64,000 nucleotides of DNA from Viola odorata (taxonomy: Eukaryota; Streptophyta; Magnoliopsida; Malpighiales; Violaceae), in NCBI GenBank assembly GCA_963691705.1, contig OY829541.1:54297931-54361930 (forward strand), given 5' to 3'. This document shows, piece by piece, positions 54,968-64,000 of this stretch. Each line of letters starts with the position of its first letter. The first letter of the stretch is position 1. Position numbers and translations under genes: made by a program. Under the pieces are notes generated by a model. That model saw nothing but the letters and a program-made list of their open reading frames with translations. It made no database searches and was not told the DNA's origin.

Positions 54968-56420
54968 TAGGAGTGTTCACCGAAATACCGTATCAAAATT
55001 ACCGAATTACCGTACTATAATTACGCAAATTTGATCGGTATTTTTTTTACACGAATTCACTGTTAGGTATTTCAGTACGGTGCCGAAATAAATTTCAGTA
55101 CGGTACGGTATTGGTTTTGCCAAGTTCGGCATTATCGAGCCTACCATACCGAAGTTTTCCTATTACTTACATATTACATTACCGACTCCACTCCACTCAT
55201 TCATCGTATTCGCATCTCCTCTCTTCTTCTTCTTCTATCTTTGTTCTCTTCTTCTCTGAGTCCACACACACGAATTCATTGACTCACCACCAGCTTAATC
55301 CTCTCTTCTTCTTCTTCTCTGAGGTCTGGCACATACACAAATCCTCTCCACCAGCCAGTCACCACCAGCTTAACCCCATCTCGGCATCTCCACACAAACA
55401 CTGAAACAAGCAAACCAGGCACAAGCAGTCACCGCTAGCTTAATCCCATCTCGGCATCTCCACACAAACACTGAAACAAGCAAACTAGGCACAAGCAGTC
55501 ACCACCCACCAGCTTAATCTCATCTCGGCATCTCCAAGCAAACCAGACAGAAGCAGTCACCATAAGCAAGCAAGGTTATAAGGCAAACGGATTTCGTTAG
55601 GGTATGTTGATTAGATTAGGGTTTGAATGAAATTTGAAATTAATCTGTTCTTAATGTCAATTAGGTTAGGATTTCTCAATTAGGTTAGGGTTTGTTGATT
55701 AGGTTAGGTTATCAATTATGCTAGTTCTATCCTTGAGGTGAGTTTGGGATTATCAACTAGGTAACATATTTTTGTATTTCTATCCTTGTTATCAATTAGG
55801 TATCAAGTCTTTTGTTAATTAACATTCATCTCTTGTGAGTTCCTGCTTGGAGTGTTTGGTAGGATGGGGTTAGACGCATAGTCTGTGTTTGTAATATGAA
55901 GTATTGCTCTTTCCGTTTGCATACAGTCAGTGTACTTAACCCTTATACTCTTACCTTTTTCAATTGAGATACTCTATACTTTTGCTCTTTTCAATTGAGA
56001 TATCCTTTCTTTGATGACTTTGAGAATGATATATTTCATCCCCTGGTTGATATACATTCTCAAAGTTCTGTATCATGTGGGAGGTTATTCCAAATTACAA
56101 AATGTAACTTGTTATTTACAGTCAACTGAAATTGTAATGGACTGTTTGCTATTTGCTATTTATAAACTGAAATTTTAATGGATTTAATGAACTGTTTGTT
56201 ATTTGTTATTTATAGTAAACTGAAATTTTGAATTCCTTAATAAAGAACGGTATTTCGGTATACTAAAATGCCATATCGAACTAATTTCAATATTTTGGTA
56301 CGATACTAAAATTTAATTTGATATAATACCAAAATTTAATTCGGTATAGTACGATATTTAATTTTAATTATTCGGTATATCGAATATTGAAATATTTTGG
56401 ACCACCCATGAACACCCCAA
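54968..56420. mobile_element. hAT-type non-autonomous DNA element, 1453 bp
   Basis: Perfect 8-bp target duplication GTGATACC at 54960-54967 and 56421-56428. The termini are TAGGAGTGTTCA (left) and the complement of TTGGGGTGTTCA (right). The subterminal regions are crowded with GGTATTTCGGTA/CGGTACGGTA-like words. No transposase is seen. The interior has a pyrimidine-rich stretch, a tandem repeat (55368-55570) and TTAGGTTAGGGTTTG repeats near 55670-55710. Confidence 0.88.
55368..55570. repeat. Tandem repeat inside the hAT-type element
   Basis: About three copies of a roughly 67-70 bp unit containing CATCTCGGCATCTCCACACA, AACAAGCAAAC and AAGCAGTCACC. The third copy is shorter. Confidence 0.8.
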
Positions 56421-56428
56421 GTGATACC

Positions 56429-57111
56429 CATGTGAGTTTCGTCTTGTCTCATGTCTTCCTCTCTGCTCTCTTTTCTTTTTTCCTGAAATTCCTTTTTTTT
56501 GAATTATTTGCGTCGATTAGCCTAAACGACGTGCTCATTTTGTTTGTGGTGGTGGGCCCAAAACCTTAATATATTAAACGACAGGTAGAAATTCTGAGTG
56601 TGAGTTTCATCCAGAAAAAATGAAAAATACCCTACAAAACAAATAAATTAAACATTAAAATGTACAAAACAACTTTCAAAAAAAAAATACAAAACAAAGG
56701 TGTTTTTTCATCTGAATTTGTATCATTAACATCAACATCAACATCAACATCATCTCCATGTAGCTTTGAGCTTCTTTGTATTGTCTACTGTAGCTTGCCC
56801 TGGCTTGCACTGTATGCCCACCATTCTTTAATTTTGTTTAACATTCACATTATTTATTTATGATTTTAAAATATCATAGTCGAAATTAGCCGGAATGTTA
56901 CTCTTATTTCAATCACCTACACCTAATTTAAGTTGAGTGTGCAAATCAAAGTTTTAAATTAGGACAGATTTTTTTGTATTTGACAAAAAAATGAAACTAT
57001 AATGCATTAATTAGTTGTGCCATGATCACAAGAACTACAATCTAAAAGATTTTCTTCTTCTTTTTTATTTTTTACCAATATATAGAAAACATTTGCCCCA
57101 TAAGTATGGCA
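56429..57111. other. Intergenic sequence left of the copia element
   Basis: No gene recognised. A CATCAA microrepeat lies near 56728-56752. Confidence 0.5.
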
Positions 57112-57699
57112 TGTTAGGACCAAAGGATGTTCACTGCTGTTCTTAACCTTATGAACAACAGTATAGGAACAAATCAATTCGATTAATACATGAATCAAAT
57201 AACGGAATGCGGAAGCGTACCTGATGATAATGATGCCATGATCGATATAGAAATCCGGGAACAAAGGTCTTCTGATGAATCGTTGCCTTGGGCGTATGGG
57301 TACCCTATATTCTCTGTCTTTTCTGATAACGCTCTGTTGTTTTTCTTTTCTAAAAGAAAACCCTACTTTTTCCTTATGCGTTAAAACAGAAGAACTTTTC
57401 TTTTTATATGGCAACTTCCACCAGGGACCAAATCCTAATTATATTTAACGTATGTTAATTACAAATTGACCCATCAACAATTGTAATTAACCCGGGACTC
57501 TGCACAAATACTGAATGTGCCCCCACACTGTATTAATTAGACGATTGGACCCCTTAACTTTATTAGATCATCAATTTGGTCCAATTAACTTTATGTTAAC
57601 AATATATTATATGACATTACACACATAACATATGCGTCCATATGTTCCAACGTGTACGAACGGTACTAATGCATTAGTCCCGTTGTCCAAATTCCAACA
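57112..57699 (-). repeat. Copia 3' LTR
   Basis: 588 bp. The + strand starts TGTTAGGACCAAAGG and ends ATTCCAACA. On the minus strand the LTR opens TGTTGGAATTTGGAC and is preceded by a purine-rich tract, AAGTGGGAGAT (complement at 57700-57710). The first 120 bases match 63445-63564. Confidence 0.88.
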
Positions 57700-58107
57700 A
57701 TCTCCCACTTGGACAACTACACAATATGCGTTCCTTATAGTACCACCTTTTGTCATACAATCATATGTTAACCCCTGAATGCTAGCATATATCAGTCTAA
57801 TTCAATCCGGTCCATTAGCTTCATTAATACAAGAACCAAAAGAGTAGTCGTCGCAGTCCAAGCAACTAAACTCATAATGATTACGAGTACTAACGAACTA
57901 ACGACATAGATCCAGTGTGCATGTGCAGCATGGAAATTACAAGTGATCTATACTTGTCAAATTTTCAACTGATCCTCTTTACTTTATGAGATCAAAATCC
58001 AGAGCATATATTGAATAAAATCAATATCCACAAACTGCGAAATAACATAATACACAGTCATCGCATATATGAGTCACAAAAATGTACAAACCAAACTCCC
58101 ACTAATC
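57700..58107 (-). other. Copia 3' untranslated region
   Basis: Non-coding between the stop of RNase H and the polypurine tract; no gene seen. Confidence 0.6.
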
Positions 58108-58548
58108 TCAGGCATCTAACTTAATGACACCCATACTCGATGCATGGCCATGAAATGCTACAGGTGTCAATGCCTTAGTGAGGGGATCCGCAACCATATC
58201 GTTTGTACCCAACAACTCTATGCTAACTTGATTGCTCTGAACCCTTTCTTTAACGGCAAGAAACTTTATATCAATGTGCTTCGATCTGGAAGAACTCCAA
58301 TTACAGTTGGAGTACAGCACAGCAGCCCGGTTGTCACAAAAGATCCTCAATGGTCTCTCAATACCAGTGAAAACTCGCAGTTCCTTAACCATGTTCCGCA
58401 GCCATATAGCATGACTGGATGCCCCGTAGCAAGCTACGAATTCAGCCTCCATAGTGGAAGATGCAACAAGTGACTATTTCGCACTCTTCCATGAAATGGC
58501 TCCTTCAGCCAGAAGAAAGACATAACCTGAAGTCGATCTCCGGCTATC
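58108..58548 (-). pseudogene. Copia RNase H
   Basis: Same frame as the reverse transcriptase, with stops near 58547 and 58472. It shows MEAEFVACYGASSHAIWLRNM, FCDNRAAVLYSN and the usual copia ending SKHIDIKFLAVKERV, then DMVADPLTKAL. The natural end is at 58108. Confidence 0.88.
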
Positions 58549-60156
58549 CTAGCATCCAGCGAAATCATAATTAGTATACCCAATGATCTCGAGCTGATCT
58601 GATCTCCTGTATGTGAGCATATAGTCTTTCATTTTCTGCAGGTATCGAAAGACTCTTTTGGCTGCAACCCAATGATCCCTTCCGGGATCGCTCTGGTATC
58701 TGCCTAACATACCAACAATAAATGCAAGATCCGGACGGGTGCAAACCTGTGCATACATGATGCTTCCCACAGCCGAAGCATATGGTACACCCTCCATGAA
58801 CTTGCAGTCCAAGTCCGTCTTAGGACACTGATCAAGGTTAAACTTCTCACCTTTGGAGATAGGGGTATCATACGGCTTACAATCTTGCATGCTAAACCTC
58901 TTTAGTACTTTATCGATGTAACCCTTTTGTGATAGTCCAAGGGTACTCCGTGAACGATCACGGTGTATCTGAATCCCCAACACAAAAGATGCTTCCCCAA
59001 GGTCTTTCATCTCAAAGTTATCTGAGAGGAAAGCCTTAGTATCCTGAAGAAGCTTTACATCGTTAGTAGCAAGCAAAATGTCATCCACATATAACAGTAG
59101 AAATACAAATCTACTCCCACTGAACTTATGGTACAGACAGTCCTCCACAGCGTTTACTTCGAAACCGTATGAAGTACTAACACTATGGAACTTCAAGTAC
59201 CATTGACGGGAAGCTTGCTTGAGCCCATAGATAGACTTTTTTAACCTACAAACCAATTCACTACCCTCGTTGGAGGATAGTCCTTCTGGTCACCTCATGT
59301 AGATTTCTTCCTCAAGATCCCCATTGAGGAAAGCAGTCTTTACATCCATTTGGTGTAGCTCAAGATCGAAATGTGTCGTTAGTGCCATAATAGTCCTAAA
59401 AGAGTCCTTCGATGAAACTGGAGAGAAGGTCTCTTTATAGTCTATTCCTTCCTTTTGGGTGAACCCTTTCGCGACAAGACGTGCCTTGTACCTCTCAATA
59501 TTGCCCTGAGAATCCCTTTTGGTTTTGAAAACCCATTTGCAACCTATCGGTTTCTTTTTCTTAGGTAATGATACAAGTTCTCAAACATCGTTGTTCTTCA
59601 TGGATTTGAGTTCATCCCCTATGACCCTTATCCACTCTCGAGCATCAGAACGACTATTAGCCTCTTTAAAGGTAAGCGGGTCATCCTCCAAAGAGTCAAT
59701 AGTATCCTCATGTTCTTGCAGAAATACGATATAATCATCCGAAATCGCATTTCTTCTCACTCTAGTGGATCTCCTTAACGACATATCTGCCTCTACTTGG
59801 TCCTCAAATATTTGAGGTTGTTGAATTTGATTCGGTTGTGGACCCTCATGGACATCCTGATGATCCTCAGGTATAACCTGTGGATCTTGTCCTGGTCCTG
59901 CAGGAAGATTAATGACGTCGTTTCTTGCTCTCTGAGGGATAAGAGCAGGAATCGAAACAATAAGTTCATCCTGTCCCTCAGAAACAGCATGAGGATGAGG
60001 TATGTTTGAATCCTCCTCAAAAACGACATCTAACCTTCTATCTTCCCCCCCCAAAATCAACATCCTCAAAGAACCGGGCATTTCCCGTCTCAAAAATTGT
60101 TCGGGTAGTAAGGTTGTAAAACTTATACCCCCGTGACCTCTCCGAATAACCAACAA
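58549..60156 (-). pseudogene. Copia integrase C-terminal linker and reverse transcriptase
   Basis: From the linker (an acidic/Gln-rich variable region, then RRSTRVRRNAISDDY and DDPLTFKEANSRSDAREW) into reverse transcriptase (GCKWVFKTKRDSQGNIERYK, LHQMDVKTAFLNG, CRLKKSIYGLKQASRQWY, LLLYVDDILLATND, YASAVGSIMYAQVCTRPDLAF). The YVDD catalytic box is intact. Stops lie at 59581 and near 59290, and a frameshift pair brackets about 60050-60190. Confidence 0.88.
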
Positions 60157-60174
60157 AATAACAACTAACAGTCC

Positions 60175-61062
60175 TTAGGTCCAGTTTCTTTCATCAGGCC
60201 TATAAGGCCTTACTTCTGCTGGACAACCCCAAACCTTTAAGTGCTTTAAGACAGGCTTTCTGCCAGTCCATAACTCATATGGGATTTTGTTAGTCGCTTT
60301 TGTTGGTATCCTATTGAGAATGTAGACTGCAGTTCTTAAGGCATCTCCCCAGAGTGATGTAGGTAAGGTGGTATTGGCAATCATACTCCTTACCATATCC
60401 TTAAGGGTACGGTTCCTCCTTTCAGATACACCATTCATGGTCGGAGACGCCGGCATGGTGTACTGTGGAACTATCCCACACTCATAGAGAAATTGGGCAA
60501 ATGGCCCAGGACGTTGTTCACCTGATCCATCATATCGACCGTAGTACTCACCACCACGATCTGATCTGACAACCTTAATAGTCTTGCCGAGTTGATTCTC
60601 AACTTCGGTCTTGAAAGACTTGAAAGCGTCCAATGCCTCGGACTTTTCTTTTAAGAGGTATAGATATCCGTATTGAGAGAAATCATCTATAAAACTGATA
60701 AAGTATCGTTGACCATTCCAGGATGTCGTAGGGAATGGACCACAAATGTCTGTATGTACCAGTTTTAGAGTTTCCGAACTTCTCTCGGCCTCAAACCGTC
60801 TTTTGTTAGTTGTTTTGCCCTTTATGCACTCGATGCAAACCTGCTGGTCTATACGATCGAGTTCACTAAGAATTCCATCTGACACAAGTCGGTCTATTCT
60901 CCTTGCGGAGATACGACCTAACCGTCTGTGCCATAACCTGAATGAATCCTCAGTTGGCAATTTACGCTTAATCCCTCTGGACTCGCTAGCATAACATTCA
61001 TTATTGTTGTCAACCGAATGCAATAAATACAACTTATGTTCTGCAACACTGCAAAGAAACAC
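60175..61062 (-). pseudogene. Copia pre-integrase and integrase
   Basis: Has the pre-integrase zinc motif (FRLWHRRLGRISARRI, with CIECIKGK) and the integrase core, with catalytic Asp in VHTDICGPF, Asp in VRSDRGGEY and Glu in NGVSERRNRTL. It is open for 295 codons but cut off from protease upstream and shifted out of frame downstream at 60175. Confidence 0.9.
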
Positions 61063-61335
61063 TTATGTGTTTAGTGGTTCCTGTATCTAACCACCAAGTG
61101 TTCTTAGCCACAGAAACTAGAAGGAATTCTGTACTAACAAGAGACAAGGACATACTTTTCTATTCACACCAAGCCATATACTTAGCGCAGTCCTTCTTTA
61201 AGTGGCCTACTCTCTTGCAGAAGAAATATTTTGGTCCCTTATGCTCAGTATCTGAGCCCTTATACTTCTTCTGAGAACTAGACCCTGCAGTCTCTTTACC
61301 TTTCCTCTTCTTAAAACTGGATGAAGAGGTTGTAG
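61063..61335 (-). pseudogene. Copia zinc knuckle and protease remnant
   Basis: The zinc knuckle reads YFFCKRVGHLKKDC (the first Cys is Tyr here). The protease active site is WWLDTGTTKH near 61075-61098. Immediately afterwards the sequence joins the pre-integrase region, so most of the protease is deleted, and the two parts are in different frames. Confidence 0.75.
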
Positions 61336-61944
61336 CTAGATGAGCACTGAATGTCTCAACCTTTCCTGTTTCTGAGCCAGATGAACAGTCAGCTGATCAA
61401 TTGTCCACTTATTTTCCTGACAATTGTAACTCACCTCGAACTGGCTGTATTGAGGTGGAAGTGAAGCAAGCACATGATGTACTAGATAATCATCTGGTAA
61501 CTCAACTTTAAGTGCCTTCAGCTTCTCAGCTAGGTTGATGATCTCCTGGACATACTCTCGTATGTCGCTCTCCCCTCTGTACTTTATGGTCGAAAATTTG
61601 CGAATAGTATCGCTAATTTCGGCCTTCTCTGTATGGGTATAGCGACGAGCCAAGATCTATAGGATCTTGCTGGCACTAGCTTCCTTATCCAGTGTGCTCT
61701 GCATGGACATAGGGACACCACTGAGTATGACCAAACGGCAAGCTCTGTTCGAGTCCTCAAAAGCCTGGAGTTCCTTATCAGAACTTTCGAGGTCTGGTTC
61801 CTCAGGGCAATCCTTATAGAGCGCCAGATCCTTATTCATACAGCACAGTGTTGTCTCTACCTTTCTCTTCCATAACTTCAAGTTAATTGAAGACAATAGT
61901 GATACACTGTTCATGTTTGCAGATACCGAACTTGCTGAGTTCAT
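61336..61944 (-). pseudogene. Copia gag
   Basis: Starts at ATG 61944 (MNSASSVSANMNSVSLL), with the copia gag features LKLWKRKVETTL and later YVQEIINLAEKLKAL and LASLPPQYSQFEVSYN. A stop at 61657-61659 lies mid-gene and another at 61336. Confidence 0.88.
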
Positions 61945-63444
61945 ATCCGAAAGAACACAACATTTAATCAGCTCACTTTAGTGAAAATTTGAAAGTAATA
62001 AGCTTAATGAATAACACATTGATTAAATCAAAAGATTAATTATATGACATTGTGTCTAGTCTTTGGACTAAAGGCACAACTCATAGCTAATTAATCTGTC
62101 ATAGTGTGAATCGTATAGCTTGATTTTGTCAATTATTTAATCTTCCTTTGGGCCGATCAAACAATCGCATAAATCTCTTAATAGCTATAGGTCTTGAAAT
62201 TCATCACTATCGTGTTTATAATTTCTGCCAAATAGTCATCTTCCTTTAGGCTAACAACTATCCGCATGAAATTATGAACACCACACTTGAAATGTCTAAC
62301 TCGGCAATATCCGCAGCAGAGGTCACTTTGGTGACTTTACTACTTCCATTAATCGAGTAAGACAAACAAGCTAAGCTTAAAAGCTTCCTTAGTGTTATTC
62401 TGCTTTCCTTTATATAAATCAATTATTTGAACCCGACAAACATCTTAAACCTTATGATGTTCATGTTCAAATAATTTGAATTAACTTTAAGTCCGGCAAC
62501 CCGAACCAGTACTCAGAATCGCAAGAGTAATTAAACTCTTGCACTGCAATTTGCCAAATCAATTAATTGCAATTGGATTAAATTAAACTCAAAAGGTTGT
62601 TGTTCATAAATCCGGAAACCCAATTCCGGAGTCACCAAATCCGGAATTCCGGAATCAATTAAATGCACAACCCATGCCAAGCCAAATAAATCAAATTCCA
62701 TCACTGCAATTTCGGAATCACATGCAAAAGCCAGAATTGATTTATAAAGCCGGAATTAATTTATTAACCCCGGAATTACATCTCAATTCCATTTCCAAAT
62801 CATCATGCCCGGAATCCAATTAATCAACAATTGTCATGGCTATTTAATGCAATTCCATGACTATTCAATTGCAATTCCGGAATCACAAATTCAAACCCGG
62901 AATTACCAAATCCGTTTGCAATTTGTGAATCCAATTACATGGAATTGCAATTAATTCCATCACTGATGCAATTTCATGACAAATTGCAAACGGGATTAAT
63001 TACATGTAATAATCCCAATAAATTGCAATTCCAATAACGGGATTGAGCAGTAAGGATTCAATCCCCAGTGTCATGAAATTCAACTGATTAACAATTGCAG
63101 GTAATCAATCCCAGACAGACGAGATTCAATCAGGCAACAGCAAGAAAAACCCAAATTTGCAGAATTAGGATTCTCAGATTAAAACCCCAATTTTGCAATC
63201 AATCATCACAGCAATGTAAACAAAGGCGAAATCAATCCATGTTGGCGCAGAATTAATCCCATAACCACACAGTGACAGGAAAAAGCCAAAATCAATCCCA
63301 CACTTATTCAATTAATTAAGCAAACGGGAATCAATTCCGTAAACCCTAATAATTAAAAAACCCAAAATTTCCAATTGATTTCAAATTATGCATCATAAAT
63401 TTGCAATCCATGCATAACCAAAATTGATTGGCTCCGCAATCAAT
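61945..63444 (-). other. Copia leader between 5' LTR and gag
   Basis: About 1.5 kb without a gene, long for a copia leader. The half next to the LTR (about 62580-63060) is packed with CCGGAATT, AATTCCGGAAT and AATTGCAATT words. I cannot find a standard initiator-Met primer site (complement of TGGTATCAGAGC) beside the LTR. Confidence 0.6.
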
Positions 63445-63564
63445 TGTTAGGACCAAAGGATGTTCACTGCTGTTCTTAATCTTATAAACAACAGTGTAGG
63501 AACTAATCAATTCGATTAATACATGAATCAAATAACGGAATGCGGAAGCGTATCTGATGATAAT
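63445..63564 (-). repeat. Copia 5' LTR, visible part
   Basis: Matches 57112-57231 almost base for base and stops after GATGATAAT, where the left copy continues GATGCC. The interruption is the Athila-G LTR. Confidence 0.88.
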
Positions 63565-64000
63565 TGATCGCGCGTCGAACACGTCAAATTTAAGTTGTAT
63601 AAATAAATATAAAACGGGGTAGAAGTACAACTTAACACTTGTCCACAAGGGTTTGTAGATTGTGGTAAGAGGGTCGGTCTACAGAGACTTCGGGGGATTT
63701 GTAGTTCTTGGTTGACTTCCTCGTCACTGAATTTGGTTGGTTGAATCTGAAAATAAAGACAAAACAGAAAGAAATAAAATAGCACAAAACAGTATTGGCC
63801 AAAGGCTTGGCCTAGACAGGGGTCAAGACTGAAAACAGTAAAAAGAAGGTTCCCGGTAAGAGCATGAACGGGCTATGTTCTTATGATTCGATCACTGATT
63901 CAATGGTGTTCATCTCTATATTTGCAGTGCTGCTATGGATAAGACAACGCCCAACTCAAGTTTACCCTCGGTTGTCAGTCGAGGCCCACGGTTGTCAATC
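63565..64000 (-). mobile_element. Athila-G: start of a third Athila LTR
   Basis: Begins TGATCGCGCGTCGAACACG, matching the edge of the Athila-D 3' LTR at 2674, and has the same internal order (TAGAAGTACAAC, CCTCGTCACTGAATTTGG). It carries a dispersed-word cluster near 63792-63827. The rest is outside the window. The duplicated target should be ATAAT (63560-63564). Confidence 0.85.

Larger units (their letters stand above)
57112..63564 (-). mobile_element. Decayed Ty1/copia retrotransposon, minus strand
   Basis: Gag, protease remnant, integrase, reverse transcriptase and RNase H lie in Ty1/copia order (integrase before RT). The left LTR is complete (57112-57699). The right LTR is seen for 120 bp (63445-63564), where another element interrupts it, so its remainder is presumably beyond the window. 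The coding region is mostly in one frame with scattered stops. Confidence 0.9.

Noticed and set aside
57007..57414. A 135-codon minus-strand ORF at the left end of the copia element
   Set aside because: It spans the LTR boundary and reads through repeat sequence; a similar frame appears at 63346-63648 only because the LTR is duplicated.
63400..63450. Initiator-Met tRNA primer site for the copia element
   Set aside because: The bases beside the right LTR do not resemble TGGTATCAGAGC or its complement well enough.
1..64000. CRISPR arrays, bacterial operons, rRNA or tRNA genes
   Set aside because: None seen; the window is plant nuclear DNA. tRNA genes could not be scanned exhaustively without a tool.

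Overview
The window is nuclear DNA of a flowering plant, most likely a eudicot. It has intron-containing genes, plant LTR-retrotransposon lineages (Athila and Tat within Ty3/gypsy, plus Ty1/copia), plant-type LINEs with a C-terminal RNase H, hAT-like non-autonomous elements, and an AGO2-type Argonaute gene with a miR403 complementary site (a eudicot trait). I cannot name the species. Only two ordinary host genes are convincing; most of the rest is nested transposable elements.

1-39203 is one nest, ordered by target-site duplications (TSDs). The outermost layer is an Athila element on + ('Athila-C'), entering from the left edge and ending with its 3' LTR at 39203. A solo Tat LTR (77-605, TSD ACTGG) sits in its third ORF. 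A minus-strand Athila ('Athila-D', 2674-20703, TSD GGGGT) sits in its 3' untranslated region. A Tat element on + ('Tat-B', 22130-38975, TSD ACTAC) sits in its 3' LTR. The 5' LTR of Athila-D was itself hit by a different Athila family ('Athila-E', from 14103) and a second Tat copy ('Tat-F', ending 19999). A deletion then fused E to F near 18150.

Tat-B is young by its LTRs (8 substitutions by eye) but has a wrecked gag-pol. Between pol and its 3' LTR it carries four genes on the opposite strand, each with a TATA-like box and two with introns. The two smallest antisense genes recur in diverged Tat-F with the protein and TATA spacing kept. One antisense gene is split by a 928-bp hAT-type element (TSD GGCGCGAC).

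39204-53240 is the genic island: a LINE RNase H scrap, a foldback element, a 7-exon LIN/CERBERUS-like gene (42388-45926, +), a convergent 3-exon AGO2-like gene (47011-50692, -) with a 3'-UTR miR403 site, and a 5'-truncated LINE (about 51600-53238).

53399-64000 holds a TIR-flanked 0.9-kb element containing a UTR/intron-like fragment, a hAT-type element (54968-56420, TSD GTGATACC), a decayed minus-strand Ty1/copia element (57112-63564) and, inserted in its right LTR, the start of a third Athila LTR ('Athila-G').

The two signals I find least explained are a short dispersed inverted-repeat word, GTCTTGGCC-N8-GGCCAAGAC, scattered through LTRs, UTRs and coding regions (in two reading frames) of Athila-C, -D and -G, with a different word playing the same role in Athila-E; and the antisense four-gene cassette of the Tat element.
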